Position numbers and translations under genes: made by a program. A DNA stretch of 7,926 nucleotides, from NCBI GenBank assembly GCA_021159105.1, contig JAGGSM010000051.1, positions 1 to 7,926 of the forward strand, given 5' to 3'. Below are positions 1-6,250 of the stretch, in pieces (position 1 is the first letter of the stretch; each line of letters starts with the position of its first letter). This DNA comes from Candidatus Bipolaricaulota bacterium. Lineage in GTDB: Bacteria > Bipolaricaulota > Bipolaricaulia > UBA7950 > UBA9294. A model generated the notes under the pieces. The model ran no database searches. It saw nothing but the letters and a program-made list of their open reading frames with translations, and was not told where the DNA came from.

Positions 1-72
1 AAGTCGACCGACTTCTACCCCAAGCTCCTCACCGGCCTGGTGCTATCGAAGATGGAGATAGATAAGGGCTGA
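1..72 (+). CDS. C-terminal end of an unidentified protein (partial)
   Basis: Frame 1 is open from the window edge to a TGA at 70-72, giving the last 23 residues, which begin KSTDFYPKLL and end MEIDKG. The gene starts outside the window, and no family can be recognised from so short a tail. Support for it being real is indirect: a hairpin with a T-rich tail lies 6 bases after the stop in the right orientation, and the next gene runs convergently toward it. It could still be a chance open frame at the edge. Confidence 0.6.
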   Translation, partial: KSTDFYPKLLTGLVLSKMEIDKG

Positions 73-78
73 AGGGAT

Positions 79-122
79 CGGGCGCGTCTCTCAAGGTTGA
101 ACAAGGCGCGCCCGTTCTTCTT
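79..122. terminator. Bidirectional intrinsic terminator between convergent genes
   Basis: CGGGCGCG at 79-86 pairs perfectly with CGCGCCCG at 107-114. A smaller TCAA/TTGA stem can form in the 20-base loop. On the plus strand the hairpin is followed by TTCTTCTT (115-122), a reasonable U-rich tail for the gene ending at 72. In the other direction, the same stem lies just past the stop of the amino-acid permease gene (125-127) and is followed by ATCCCTT, a weaker tail. It therefore probably ends both transcripts, more efficiently on the plus strand. Confidence 0.75.
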
Positions 123-124
123 GC

Positions 125-790
125 CTATGACTCTGCCGTTTCTCCCAGTCCAGGTATGTGTACCCTCTTCTCCAACAGTCGCAACAGCTGTGTAATGATG
201 AACACCAGCGCCAGGTAGAACAGGGCAACGACTATGTACACCTCGAAGTAGCGGAAGTTGTGCGAGGCGATCCTCTTTCCCACTCCCATCAGGTCGAGTA
301 GAGTGATCGAGAAGACGATCGACGAGTACTTGAGCATAAGGATCAGCTCGTTTGACCAGGAGGGAATAACGATGCGAAACGCCTGCGGCAGGACGATGTA
401 GCGAGCGGCTTGCACCATGTTCATTCCCATCGAACGGGCGGCGAGGAGCTGACCGCTCTTCACCGCCTGGATCGCTCCCCGGAAGTACTCGGCCTGATAG
501 GCAGCGGTGTTCAGCCCAAGGGCAAGGACACCGCTGGTGAACGCCGAGAGGCTGATCCCCCAAGAGGGGAGGCCATAATAGACCATGAGTAACTGCACCA
601 GCAGAGGCGTACCGCGAAAGATCTGGATGTAGATGCTCGCGGGAATGGAGAGCCACTTGCCGCCGTAGACTCTCATCAGCGCCAGGACGATCCCCACGGC
701 GATCCCGAAGGCGATGCAGGTTACGGTGATCTCCAACGTTAAGATCAATCCGTGCGCCAGCAGAGGGAGCCACGCCCAATCGAAGGCCAT
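125..790 (-). CDS. Polar amino-acid ABC transporter, permease subunit 2 (HisM/GlnP type)
   Basis: This 221-residue inner-membrane protein forms part of the channel of an amino-acid importer. It has the length and layout of the His/Glu/Gln/Arg permease family: hydrophobic segments near residues 10-40, 55-75, 85-98, 150-172 and 185-205, plus the cytoplasmic EAA loop near 105-139 (GAIQAV, AARSMGM, LPQAFR), which contacts the ATPase. The ATG start (788-790) shares one base with the ATPase stop (TGATG), so translation is probably coupled. It is the last gene of the operon. Permease 1 of the same operon is a clear paralogue, so the channel is probably a heterodimer as in HisQ/HisM or GltJ/GltK. The substrate cannot be read from the sequence beyond polar amino acid. 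Confidence 0.95.
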   Translation of the reverse strand: MAFDWAWLPLLAHGLILTLEITVTCIAFGIAVGIVLALMRVYGGKWLSIPASIYIQIFRGTPLLVQLLMVYYGLPSWGISLSAFTSGVLALGLNTAAYQAEYFRGAIQAVKSGQLLAARSMGMNMVQAARYIVLPQAFRIVIPSWSNELILMLKYSSIVFSITLLDLMGVGKRIASHNFRYFEVYIVVALFYLALVFIITQLLRLLEKRVHIPGLGETAES

Positions 791-1539
791 CAGTCTGTCT
801 CCCCGTACAGCTCGTTGATCTTGTGCAGGAATTCCCCTGTGCGTTTGTTCTTCGGATTGGAGAACATCTCCCCGGGAGTTCCCTGTTCCACGATCACTCC
901 GTTCTCCATGAAGATGATCTCATCCGCCACCGAGCGGGCGAACCCCATCTCGTGGGTGACGACGAGCATCGTCATCCCTTCCTTGGCGAGGTTGATCATC
1001 ACCGTGAGCACCTCGCCGATCAGCTCTGGATCGAGGGCCGATGTCGGTTCGTCGAACAGGATCAACTTGGGTGACATGGCAAGCGCTCGGGCTATTGATA
1101 CCCGCTGCTTCTGCCCACCGGACAGCTGCGCCGGATACGCGTCCGCCCTGTCGCTCAGTCCGACGCGCTCCAGCTCCTCCATCGCCAGCTTGGTCGCTGC
1201 GTCCTTGTTCATCCCCTTGACCTTGATCGGCCCGATGCGCACGTTGCGCAGCGCCGTCAAGTGTGAGAACAGATTGAAGCTCTGGAAGACGAACCCCATC
1301 TCGGCGCGCAGCGCGTTGATGTTCGCCTTTGGATCGGTCACCTCCACACCGTCGAGCCAGACATGGCCGGAATCTGGCGGGCTGAGGCGGTTGATGCAGC
1401 GCAACAGAGTGCTCTTCCCAGTCCCGGAAGGGCCGATCACGACCTTCGTCTCTCCTTGTTCAAGCGAGAACGAAACGCCCTTCAGGACCTCAATACCTCC
1501 ATATGCCTTGTGGATATCCTTCACTATGAGCAGACTCAT
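790..1539 (-). CDS. Polar amino-acid ABC transporter, ATPase subunit (GlnQ/HisP type)
   Basis: This 249-residue ATPase powers the importer from the cytoplasmic side. All nucleotide-binding motifs are present: Walker A GPSGTGKST at 36-44, Q-loop glutamine at 86, signature LSGGQ at 139-143, Walker B LILFDE at 159-164 with catalytic Glu164, D-loop SALD, and switch His196 (VVTHEMGFA). The length and the QKQRVSIARAL and DEPTSALDPEL strings are typical of the polar amino-acid (PAAT) group. The ATG (1537-1539) overlaps the permease 1 stop by 4 bases (ATGA), and the stop overlaps the permease 2 start by 1 base, so the three are co-translated. Nothing is missing. The exact amino acid carried cannot be inferred from the ATPase. 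Confidence 0.97.
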   Translation of the reverse strand: MSLLIVKDIHKAYGGIEVLKGVSFSLEQGETKVVIGPSGTGKSTLLRCINRLSPPDSGHVWLDGVEVTDPKANINALRAEMGFVFQSFNLFSHLTALRNVRIGPIKVKGMNKDAATKLAMEELERVGLSDRADAYPAQLSGGQKQRVSIARALAMSPKLILFDEPTSALDPELIGEVLTVMINLAKEGMTMLVVTHEMGFARSVADEIIFMENGVIVEQGTPGEMFSNPKNKRTGEFLHKINELYGETD

Positions 1540-2249
1540 GCCTCTCTTGTACCTCCTCTCATCATCTGTAGCCCGGGAATCCTCAGCCTCTTCTCTAGCC
1601 TGCCGAGTCCCCAGTTTCCGGTATAGGTGAGCAAGAGGAAGATGAGAGCTACGGTCAGGTAGGCGAGCATCGCCAGATCGTAGTGCCTGTCGGTTATGAT
1701 CCGCACCCTGCGCAGAACCTCATTGAGGCCGACGACGTAAGCCAAGGTCGTGTCCTTGACAACAGATGAAAACTCGTTGGACCATCCGGCTATGGAGATG
1801 CGCAGCGCCTGCGGGATGATGATGAGGAATATCGCGCGTATGCGGGTCATCCCCATCGACCGTGCGGCCATCATCTGCCCGTGCGGTATCGCCTGCAGTG
1901 CCCCTCGGAAGATCTGCGATTGATACGCCGAAGAGCGCAGCCCGAGCGCCAACACCGCGGCGAAGAACGGCGGTATATCGACCCCGAACTCAGACGGGCC
2001 AAAGTAGAATAGGAAGAGCAGCACGATCGCGGGGATGCTGCGGAATATCCACGCATAACCAGAGGCGAGTGTGCCGAAGAAACGTCCGCCATAAACCTGT
2101 AACAGAGCGACCAGTGTTCCGACGAGGAGGCCGAGGACCAGCAGAGCGAACAGGAGCTCTATGTTGATCCGCACACCACGCAGGAGCATCGGCATGCTCT
2201 GTGCAATAACAGCAATCCCTGTTATGAGAACCTCCCTTTGTAAAAACAC
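1536..2249 (-). CDS. Polar amino-acid ABC transporter, permease subunit 1
   Basis: This inner-membrane channel subunit is paralogous to permease 2. Transmembrane segments lie near residues 30-52, 66-86, 92-106 and 195-212, and the EAA loop near 115-150 (GALQAI, AARSMGM, IPQALR). The frame opens with GTG at 2247-2249, giving 237 residues, but that GTG sits in the U-tail of a terminator hairpin with no ribosome site before it. A strong site, AAAGGGAGG (2239-2231), lies inside the frame, 5 bases before an in-frame ATA (2225-2223). Starting there gives 229 residues and an N-terminus close in length to permease 2; the first in-frame ATG is at MPMLLRG, residue 19. GTG is kept here as the outer boundary, with ATA the better-placed candidate. 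The 3' end overlaps the ATPase gene by 4 bases. Confidence 0.93.
   Translation of the reverse strand: MFLQREVLITGIAVIAQSMPMLLRGVRINIELLFALLVLGLLVGTLVALLQVYGGRFFGTLASGYAWIFRSIPAIVLLFLFYFGPSEFGVDIPPFFAAVLALGLRSSAYQSQIFRGALQAIPHGQMMAARSMGMTRIRAIFLIIIPQALRISIAGWSNEFSSVVKDTTLAYVVGLNEVLRRVRIITDRHYDLAMLAYLTVALIFLLLTYTGNWGLGRLEKRLRIPGLQMMRGGTREA
2226..2239 (-). promoter_or_regulatory. Ribosome binding site inside the permease 1 frame
   Basis: On the minus strand AAAGGGAGG covers 2239-2231, followed by TTCTC and then the in-frame codon ATA at 2225-2223. The five-base gap from GGAGG is normal for a Shine-Dalgarno pairing. No ATG, GTG or TTG lies in frame at a suitable distance; the next ATG is about 30 bases further on. 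The site therefore argues that translation starts at or near ATA rather than at the upstream GTG. Confidence 0.6.
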
Positions 2250-2272
2250 GGGGCCCCTCGTTAGGAGGCCCC
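2241..2272 (-). terminator. Internal terminator/attenuator between binding-protein and permease genes
   Basis: On the minus strand GGGGCC (2272-2267) pairs with GGCCCC (2255-2250). With one bulged T, an inner CCT/AGG stem follows, closed by the loop AACG. The hairpin is followed by GTGTTTTTA (2249-2241), a typical intrinsic-terminator tail. It lies about 25 bases after the stop of the solute-binding protein gene and just before the permease genes of the same operon. Partial termination here would give more binding protein than membrane subunits, a common arrangement in ABC import operons; the effect is inferred. Confidence 0.8.
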
Positions 2273-2296
2273 TGCAAGAGTCTAAGTATGCGTTTC

Positions 2297-3211
2297 CTAC
2301 TTGGTCGCTTCTTCAGCGAACTTAGCGGCGAACGCTTCCACGTCCTGATCGACGAGTAGGAGGTCCTTGCTCGCCAGCCACGCGGCCTCGATCTTGTCGT
2401 TCGTCGGCCCGAAGTATCCCTTCAAGAGGTTGTCCCAAACACTCCCCGGGGTGACGACGAGCTTCTGCATCCCACCGGCGGTCGGCAGAACAGAGAGGCC
2501 AAGCTTCGCCATGCCGTCGTTCATCATCGGCAGCAAGCCCTTGGGGTCACCCTTGGCGACGAGGAAGCCGAAGTACTCGTTCGTGTTGATGATACCAGCA
2601 ATGGTCAGAAGATCCGGATAGGCAGCCAACGAGGACTGCGATGCCGGCTCATCCTGGATGACCGCGTCGATTCGCTTGTTCACCAGGTCAAGGATTGCGG
2701 TCGGATAGTACTCGTACCCGTTCACCGTGATGCCAATGCCGTTGTTGTCAGCCCAATCGAACCCGGTGGTTCCGTTCTGAGCACCGATCTTCTTGGTTGG
2801 GCCCTGCCCGGCGAGGGCACTGACTATGTTCAGCCCTGAGTCCTTGCGTATTACGACCGCCTGGTTGGACAGGTAGTACGGCTGTGAGAAATCGACCGAC
2901 TTCGCTCGATCAGCGGTGATCGTGAACCCGGACGCACCGATGTCCGCCTTCCCGCTCTTGACCGTATCGATGATCGTGTCAAATGCGGTGTTCTTGATGA
3001 CCACATCATCCAGGTTGAATCCCTCTACCACCGCAAGGCAGCGCACAATATCCAGGTCAAAACCGAAGAATTGGCCATCCGCGGTCACCATCTCGAACGG
3101 TGCCCACGGGATATCCGATGCTACGATGTATTTGTCACCCGCGAAGGCGAGTCCCGCCCCTAGGAGCAGAACCATGCTCAACGCGACCACACCAACAAAC
3201 AGCTTCTTCAT
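2297..3211 (-). CDS. Polar amino-acid ABC transporter, periplasmic solute-binding protein (family 3)
   Basis: This 304-residue protein captures an amino acid in the periplasm and delivers it to the permeases. A signal peptide covers residues 1-24 (MKKLF, hydrophobic core, AFA then GDK); there is no lipobox cysteine, so it should be soluble. Family 3 features include GFDLDIV at 50-56, DRAKSVDFSQPYY at 101-113 with Arg102 (the arginine that usually binds the ligand carboxylate), and QDEPA at 186-190. The ATG at 3209-3211 is chosen because AAGGAGGTG lies at 3226-3218 and the signal peptide begins there; the open frame extends 47 codons further upstream but that part has no family features. The C-terminus is unusual: an insertion near 239-258 and about 35 residues after the usual YFG end. 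It heads the importer operon. Confidence 0.96.
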   Translation of the reverse strand: MKKLFVGVVALSMVLLLGAGLAFAGDKYIVASDIPWAPFEMVTADGQFFGFDLDIVRCLAVVEGFNLDDVVIKNTAFDTIIDTVKSGKADIGASGFTITADRAKSVDFSQPYYLSNQAVVIRKDSGLNIVSALAGQGPTKKIGAQNGTTGFDWADNNGIGITVNGYEYYPTAILDLVNKRIDAVIQDEPASQSSLAAYPDLLTIAGIINTNEYFGFLVAKGDPKGLLPMMNDGMAKLGLSVLPTAGGMQKLVVTPGSVWDNLLKGYFGPTNDKIEAAWLASKDLLLVDQDVEAFAAKFAEEATK

Positions 3212-3217
3212 AGACCA

Positions 3218-3226
3218 CACCTCCTT
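3218..3226 (-). promoter_or_regulatory. Strong ribosome binding site of the solute-binding protein gene
   Basis: AAGGAGGTG on the minus strand lies 8 bases (measured from GGAGG) before the ATG at 3211. It decides the start against the 47-codon in-frame extension upstream. The surrounding 11-mer CTTAAGGAGGT also occurs as the ribosome site of the divergent gene at 3404. Confidence 0.9.
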
Positions 3227-3237
3227 AAGTTGGTACC

Positions 3238-3267
3238 AGACTAGCACAATGTGTGGGTTCAAGTCAA
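3238..3267 (-). promoter_or_regulatory. Probable sigma-70 promoter of the ABC importer operon
   Basis: On the minus strand TTGACT (3267-3262) is a good -35 box. After 18 bases comes TAGTCT (3243-3238), a weak -10 box preceded by TGC, which fits an extended -10 element. The predicted transcript would start near 3231, leaving a leader of about 20 bases that contains little beyond the ribosome site, so no riboswitch fits here. Weak -10 quality makes this moderate. Confidence 0.45.
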
Positions 3268-3291
3268 GTGCCATGGTTAAGTAAGGGGAAG

Positions 3292-3321
3292 TTGACATCT
3301 GTCCCGCCATGATCAGACAAA
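3292..3321 (+). promoter_or_regulatory. Possible promoter of the beta-barrel gene cluster
   Basis: TTGACA at 3292-3297 is a perfect -35 box on the plus strand, 24 bases from the -35 box of the divergent importer promoter. The best partner is GACAAA at 3316-3321 with an 18-base spacer, matching only 3 of 6 consensus positions, so the -10 assignment is poor. If used, the 5' leader would be about 75 bases and contains CGCTCC (3334-3339) / GGAGCG (3355-3360), able to form a hairpin. Confidence 0.3.
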
Positions 3322-3403
3322 GCTGTGAGCGTGCGCTCCCCTGTTTCCCCATCAGGAGCGTGTCATGTGCTTAACATGCAGGTGAAGCCTTAAGGAGGTT
3401 CTA

Positions 3404-4603
3404 ATGCCGCGGATCAGTATGTACTTTGCAGTCTTGCTCTTGCTCGTAGTTACGATGGGGACGGGGGCTATGGCCGATGATCCCTGTTGTCCTCCTGGAT
3501 CGACGCTCGGGTTCTCGGGGAGCGTGGGGCTCGAGTTCACCTTCACCCCGGTCCCTCCATCTTCGTACAACATCGAGACGGGGCTATCGTTGTCCATCAG
3601 CATATCAGGATTCACCTTCTCATCAAGCACGGTCTTCGACCTGTCTGGATTCGAGTCGCAGGGGTTCAGTGCGGATGTGGACTTGGGCGCGGTTCAGATC
3701 GGAGATGACATCCTGTTTGATCCGTACTTCAGTTGGAACGATCTCTCTCTGTCCGCCCAGATCGTGGGAATAGAGCTGGGAACTGACCTCATACTGGCAG
3801 ATATCGGCAGTGTGCAGACACCCGAGTACAGTATGGCCGCTGTGCTGAGGCTCTCAAGTGGAGAGAACTGCGGGTTCTCGATCACCACCCTCACCGGGTT
3901 CGGCGCCACCGATCTCATCAACGTGCTCGGTGGGGTCGAAGCACCTTTCTCCTACGATCTGCTGAGCCTCTTCTATCACACGCAAGGGCTGTTCGGCAGC
4001 CCTGGATCGTTGAATGTCACCGTGGTTTCAGGGTTCTACTTCGAGGAGGAATTGGTCCGCCTGCAGATGGACTACATGGGATTGATGTCGAGCAGCACAA
4101 CGTGGTTCGACTGGACGGGGTTCAACTACGAGACACTGGAGATCGGGTACCGCTTCGAGGAGCCCTCACTGGCCTTCCTATCCGCTATCGCGATCGATGA
4201 TACCTTCTCCGTCAGTTCTATTGACTTCATCCTCGATCTGCAGATCGAGCCGGTGCGCTTCACCAGCCGGACCAGCTTTGCCTCCAGTCTCCCCCCGTCG
4301 ACGACGCCGATCGTCTTCTCCGGGCAGGGGTTCGCCCTGTCCTTCGCCCTGTGTGACCAGGTCACTGTCGGTTCGATCACGCTCTTCGACGCCACGTTCA
4401 TGTTCGCGGAGCAGGATCTCTCGATCGAGGCCAGTATCGATCCGGTAACCTTGACGAGCCTGACCACTTTCGATGCCACAGGCTTCTCCGGGCAATGGAT
4501 TCGGGCGGAGGTGACCTTCTCAGGGGTGAGCCTGTACACGGTGGCCGGTTTCGACTTCAGTGGGATCGACTACATCACCTTCGGGTTCGAGCTGAAGTTC
4601 TAG
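3404..4603 (+). CDS. Secreted beta-rich repeat protein, probable outer-membrane beta-barrel
   Basis: This protein of 399 residues has no family I recognise. A signal peptide spans residues 1-24 (hydrophobic core AVLLLLVVT, cleavage near AMA/DD), and the mature N-terminus carries CC at 28-29. The rest is short alternating strands rich in Ser, Thr, Phe, Gly and Asp with almost no Lys. A motif like STxFDxxGF recurs at 75-83, 232-240 and 353-361, with weaker relatives at 287-293 and 160-166. The last residues, TFGFELKF, fit the outer-membrane beta-signal: Gly at -6, hydrophobic at -3, Phe at -1. This points to insertion by the BAM machinery; function, pore or adhesin, is unknown. AAGGAGGT (3392-3399) ends 4 bases before the ATG. 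The sigma-like gene follows after 6 bases. Confidence 0.85.
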   Translation: MPRISMYFAVLLLLVVTMGTGAMADDPCCPPGSTLGFSGSVGLEFTFTPVPPSSYNIETGLSLSISISGFTFSSSTVFDLSGFESQGFSADVDLGAVQIGDDILFDPYFSWNDLSLSAQIVGIELGTDLILADIGSVQTPEYSMAAVLRLSSGENCGFSITTLTGFGATDLINVLGGVEAPFSYDLLSLFYHTQGLFGSPGSLNVTVVSGFYFEEELVRLQMDYMGLMSSSTTWFDWTGFNYETLEIGYRFEEPSLAFLSAIAIDDTFSVSSIDFILDLQIEPVRFTSRTSFASSLPPSTTPIVFSGQGFALSFALCDQVTVGSITLFDATFMFAEQDLSIEASIDPVTLTSLTTFDATGFSGQWIRAEVTFSGVSLYTVAGFDFSGIDYITFGFELKF

Positions 4604-4609
4604 AGGGCC

Positions 4610-5293
4610 ATGGCCGAGAAGAACAGCCTCGAACAGCTAAGTATCGATGAGCTATTGGCTCTCCTTGCCGCTCATCCAGATGATGAGAATGCACTGCGCG
4701 AGGAGATCCTGGCGCGCACGACATCGCTCATCGATGAGACGATCGAGGAGAGTTTCAGCAGCAGCGGCTTTCCTCGCGATGAGCTCTTTCGCGCAGGCTA
4801 CCTCGGCCTGTTGAACGCCACGTACAACGTCGAACTGTCGCACCAGCAGCAGTTCTACAACTATGCGAAAAACCTGATCAAGGGAGAGATCAGGTCTCAC
4901 ATCAGGGGGAAGGTGAAGCGGGCCGAGTTCCCAAACTGGATGAAGGGGCTGAACAGGCACATCGAGGAGGCGCAACTACGCCTGCTAGAGGAGCTGAAAA
5001 GGCTCCCGACCCTGGCCGAGCTGTCCGACGCGGTCAACCTCACCGAGGAGGGGATCGCGGAGATCCTCAAGGCGCGGGAGGCGCTCAACTACGTGTCGAT
5101 CGATGAACGGCAGAGGAAGAACGATCCCCTCCCGATGGTCGATCCCGCCAAGATCAGGAACAAGCGACCGGAACCGTTCCCTATCCAGTACCGGATTCGC
5201 ATCGCCACCGCGCTGGAGAAGCTGGACGATCTGCAGCAGTACCTGTTCCGTAACCTGTTTTCATCGGAGAAGGGCAAGCACAACGGACGGTGA
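4610..5293 (+). CDS. Sigma-70-like protein with regions 2 and 3 but lacking region 4.2
   Basis: The 227-residue protein resembles group 3 sigma factors. Residues about 35-105 look like region 2 (DELFRAGYLGLLNA, then FYNYAKNLIKGEIRSHIRGK, comparable to the core-binding and -10-reading helices). Residues about 112-165 look like region 3 (EELKRLPTLAELSDAVNLTEEGIAEIL, then SID). Residues 196-217 (RIATALEKLDDLQQYLFRNLF) resemble the start of region 4, after which the protein ends at KGKHNGR. The helix-turn-helix that normally binds the -35 box is absent, and neither other frame downstream encodes it, so a simple frameshift does not explain the loss. The ATG follows the beta-barrel stop by 6 bases with a weak AGAGGG site. 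It may bind RNA polymerase at -10-only promoters or act as a regulator; both are inference. Confidence 0.75.
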   Translation: MAEKNSLEQLSIDELLALLAAHPDDENALREEILARTTSLIDETIEESFSSSGFPRDELFRAGYLGLLNATYNVELSHQQQFYNYAKNLIKGEIRSHIRGKVKRAEFPNWMKGLNRHIEEAQLRLLEELKRLPTLAELSDAVNLTEEGIAEILKAREALNYVSIDERQRKNDPLPMVDPAKIRNKRPEPFPIQYRIRIATALEKLDDLQQYLFRNLFSSEKGKHNGR

Positions 5294-5300
5294 TCCTCAC

Positions 5301-6212
5301 GTGTCCTCCGCCTCGGACCGCTTCTGGCCGGTTCTGCGGGCGCTCTCGCTTCACGCGCTCGTCTGGAGCGGCTGGGCGGCGTTCATCCCCACCATCACTA
5401 TCTTCGCTGTCACCAGGAGAACAGCCGCCTGGCCATCACTCGATCCCAGCACTGGTCAACTGATCCTCACCCCAGCGGTTAACGGTGTGCTGTTGATCAT
5501 CGGCCAGATCACCAGCCTGGCACTCTTTCTCCTCGCCTGGCACTTCCTTGAACGCAAGAGCTTGCGGGGCATGCTCCTCGATCGGCTCAGCGGCGCATGG
5601 CGCCCGTTCCTGCTGGGTATCCTGTCCTCTCTTGCTACGATCGTGACGATCGGGCTCCTTATGATGGCGAGCGGCGCCGTCCACCTGACCCTGCGTGCCG
5701 GCGGAGCCACCGGACACGCGAGCCTGGCTGGAGTCTGTTTCATCCTCGCTGCAGCACTCATCGGACCGTTCACCGAGGAGATCGAATCTCGCGGATACCT
5801 GTTTCAGGCGGTATCCCGCGGCTGGGGAGGGCCGACCGCGGTGATCGCTACAGCCATCGTTTTCGCCGCGCGCCACCTGCAGAATCCGCACGCAAGCGCA
5901 ATTGGGATCGTCAACATCGTCCTCATCTCGATCGCGATCACGCTCGGGATGATCTTCCTACGCTCCCTGTGGTACGCCATCGGTTGGCATGTGGCCTGGA
6001 ACTCATCGCTCATCTTCCTGTTTGGCAGCGCGAACTCAGGCTTCTCTCCGCAGGCGTTCGGCATCTCAGGGATCAGCCTCTTCTCCTCCTCTCTCACAGG
6101 GAGTGATATCGTCACAGGCGGTGCGTTCGGCATGGAGGGGAGCATAGTCGTCACCGGCGTTCTTGCCCTCGAGATTGTGTTCCTGTGGCGGATCAGGGCA
6201 CGGTCTGCTTGA
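5301..6212 (+). CDS. CPBP-family intramembrane metalloprotease-like protein (CAAX/Abi type)
   Basis: This 303-residue inner-membrane protein belongs to the CPBP (Rce1-like, PF02517) family of intramembrane proteases. All three motifs are present: EEIESR at 159-164 with Glu159/Glu160 and Arg164, FAARH at 188-192 with His192, and HVAWN at 230-234 with His230 and Asn234, so it is probably active. Several hydrophobic segments are visible (about 15-37, 60-82, 102-123, 142-156, 178-190, 200-220, 222-243, 280-297). The GTG at 5301 is chosen because it comes 7 bases after the sigma-like stop, with GGACGGTGA upstream; the open frame further upstream is only a shadow of the sigma-like gene. Bacterial members act in protein processing, immunity to bacteriocins or signalling; the substrate here is unknown. 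It closes the cluster; no terminator follows. Confidence 0.9.
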   Translation: MSSASDRFWPVLRALSLHALVWSGWAAFIPTITIFAVTRRTAAWPSLDPSTGQLILTPAVNGVLLIIGQITSLALFLLAWHFLERKSLRGMLLDRLSGAWRPFLLGILSSLATIVTIGLLMMASGAVHLTLRAGGATGHASLAGVCFILAAALIGPFTEEIESRGYLFQAVSRGWGGPTAVIATAIVFAARHLQNPHASAIGIVNIVLISIAITLGMIFLRSLWYAIGWHVAWNSSLIFLFGSANSGFSPQAFGISGISLFSSSLTGSDIVTGGAFGMEGSIVVTGVLALEIVFLWRIRARSA

Positions 6213-6237
6213 CAGAAGCTCCGCCCTGGCCTATAGT
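6209..6237 (+). promoter_or_regulatory. Near-consensus sigma-70 promoter of the tRNA operon
   Basis: TTGACA (6209-6214), 17 bases, TATAGT (6232-6237): a perfect -35, ideal spacing and a 5-of-6 -10 box. Transcription should start near 6244, a few bases before the tRNA at 6251. The -35 box contains the protease stop codon TGA (6210-6212), so the promoter is embedded in the end of the upstream gene. Confidence 0.9.
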
Positions 6238-6250
6238 CAATTGCGAAGGA

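Noticed and set aside
15..779. Long open frame (254 codons) on the minus strand
   Set aside because: It overlaps the permease 2 gene in another frame, is full of Arg/His/Pro and has no family features; it is a shadow of the real gene.
752..1630. 292-codon plus-strand open frame
   Set aside because: It lies antisense to the ATPase gene, whose motifs are complete, and its Ser-rich product resembles no family.
3212..3352. 47-codon N-terminal extension of the solute-binding protein
   Set aside because: It would bury the signal peptide, contains the promoter and ribosome site, and lacks family similarity; ATG at 3211 is far better.
5103..5300. Upstream part of the open frame containing the CPBP protease
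   Set aside because: It overlaps the sigma-like gene out of frame and is Arg/Ser-rich shadow sequence; the protease starts at GTG 5301.
4610..5330. Frameshift explaining the missing sigma region 4.2
   Set aside because: The other two frames after residue 217 give no helix-turn-helix, and the next gene begins 7 bases after the stop, so there is no room for the domain.
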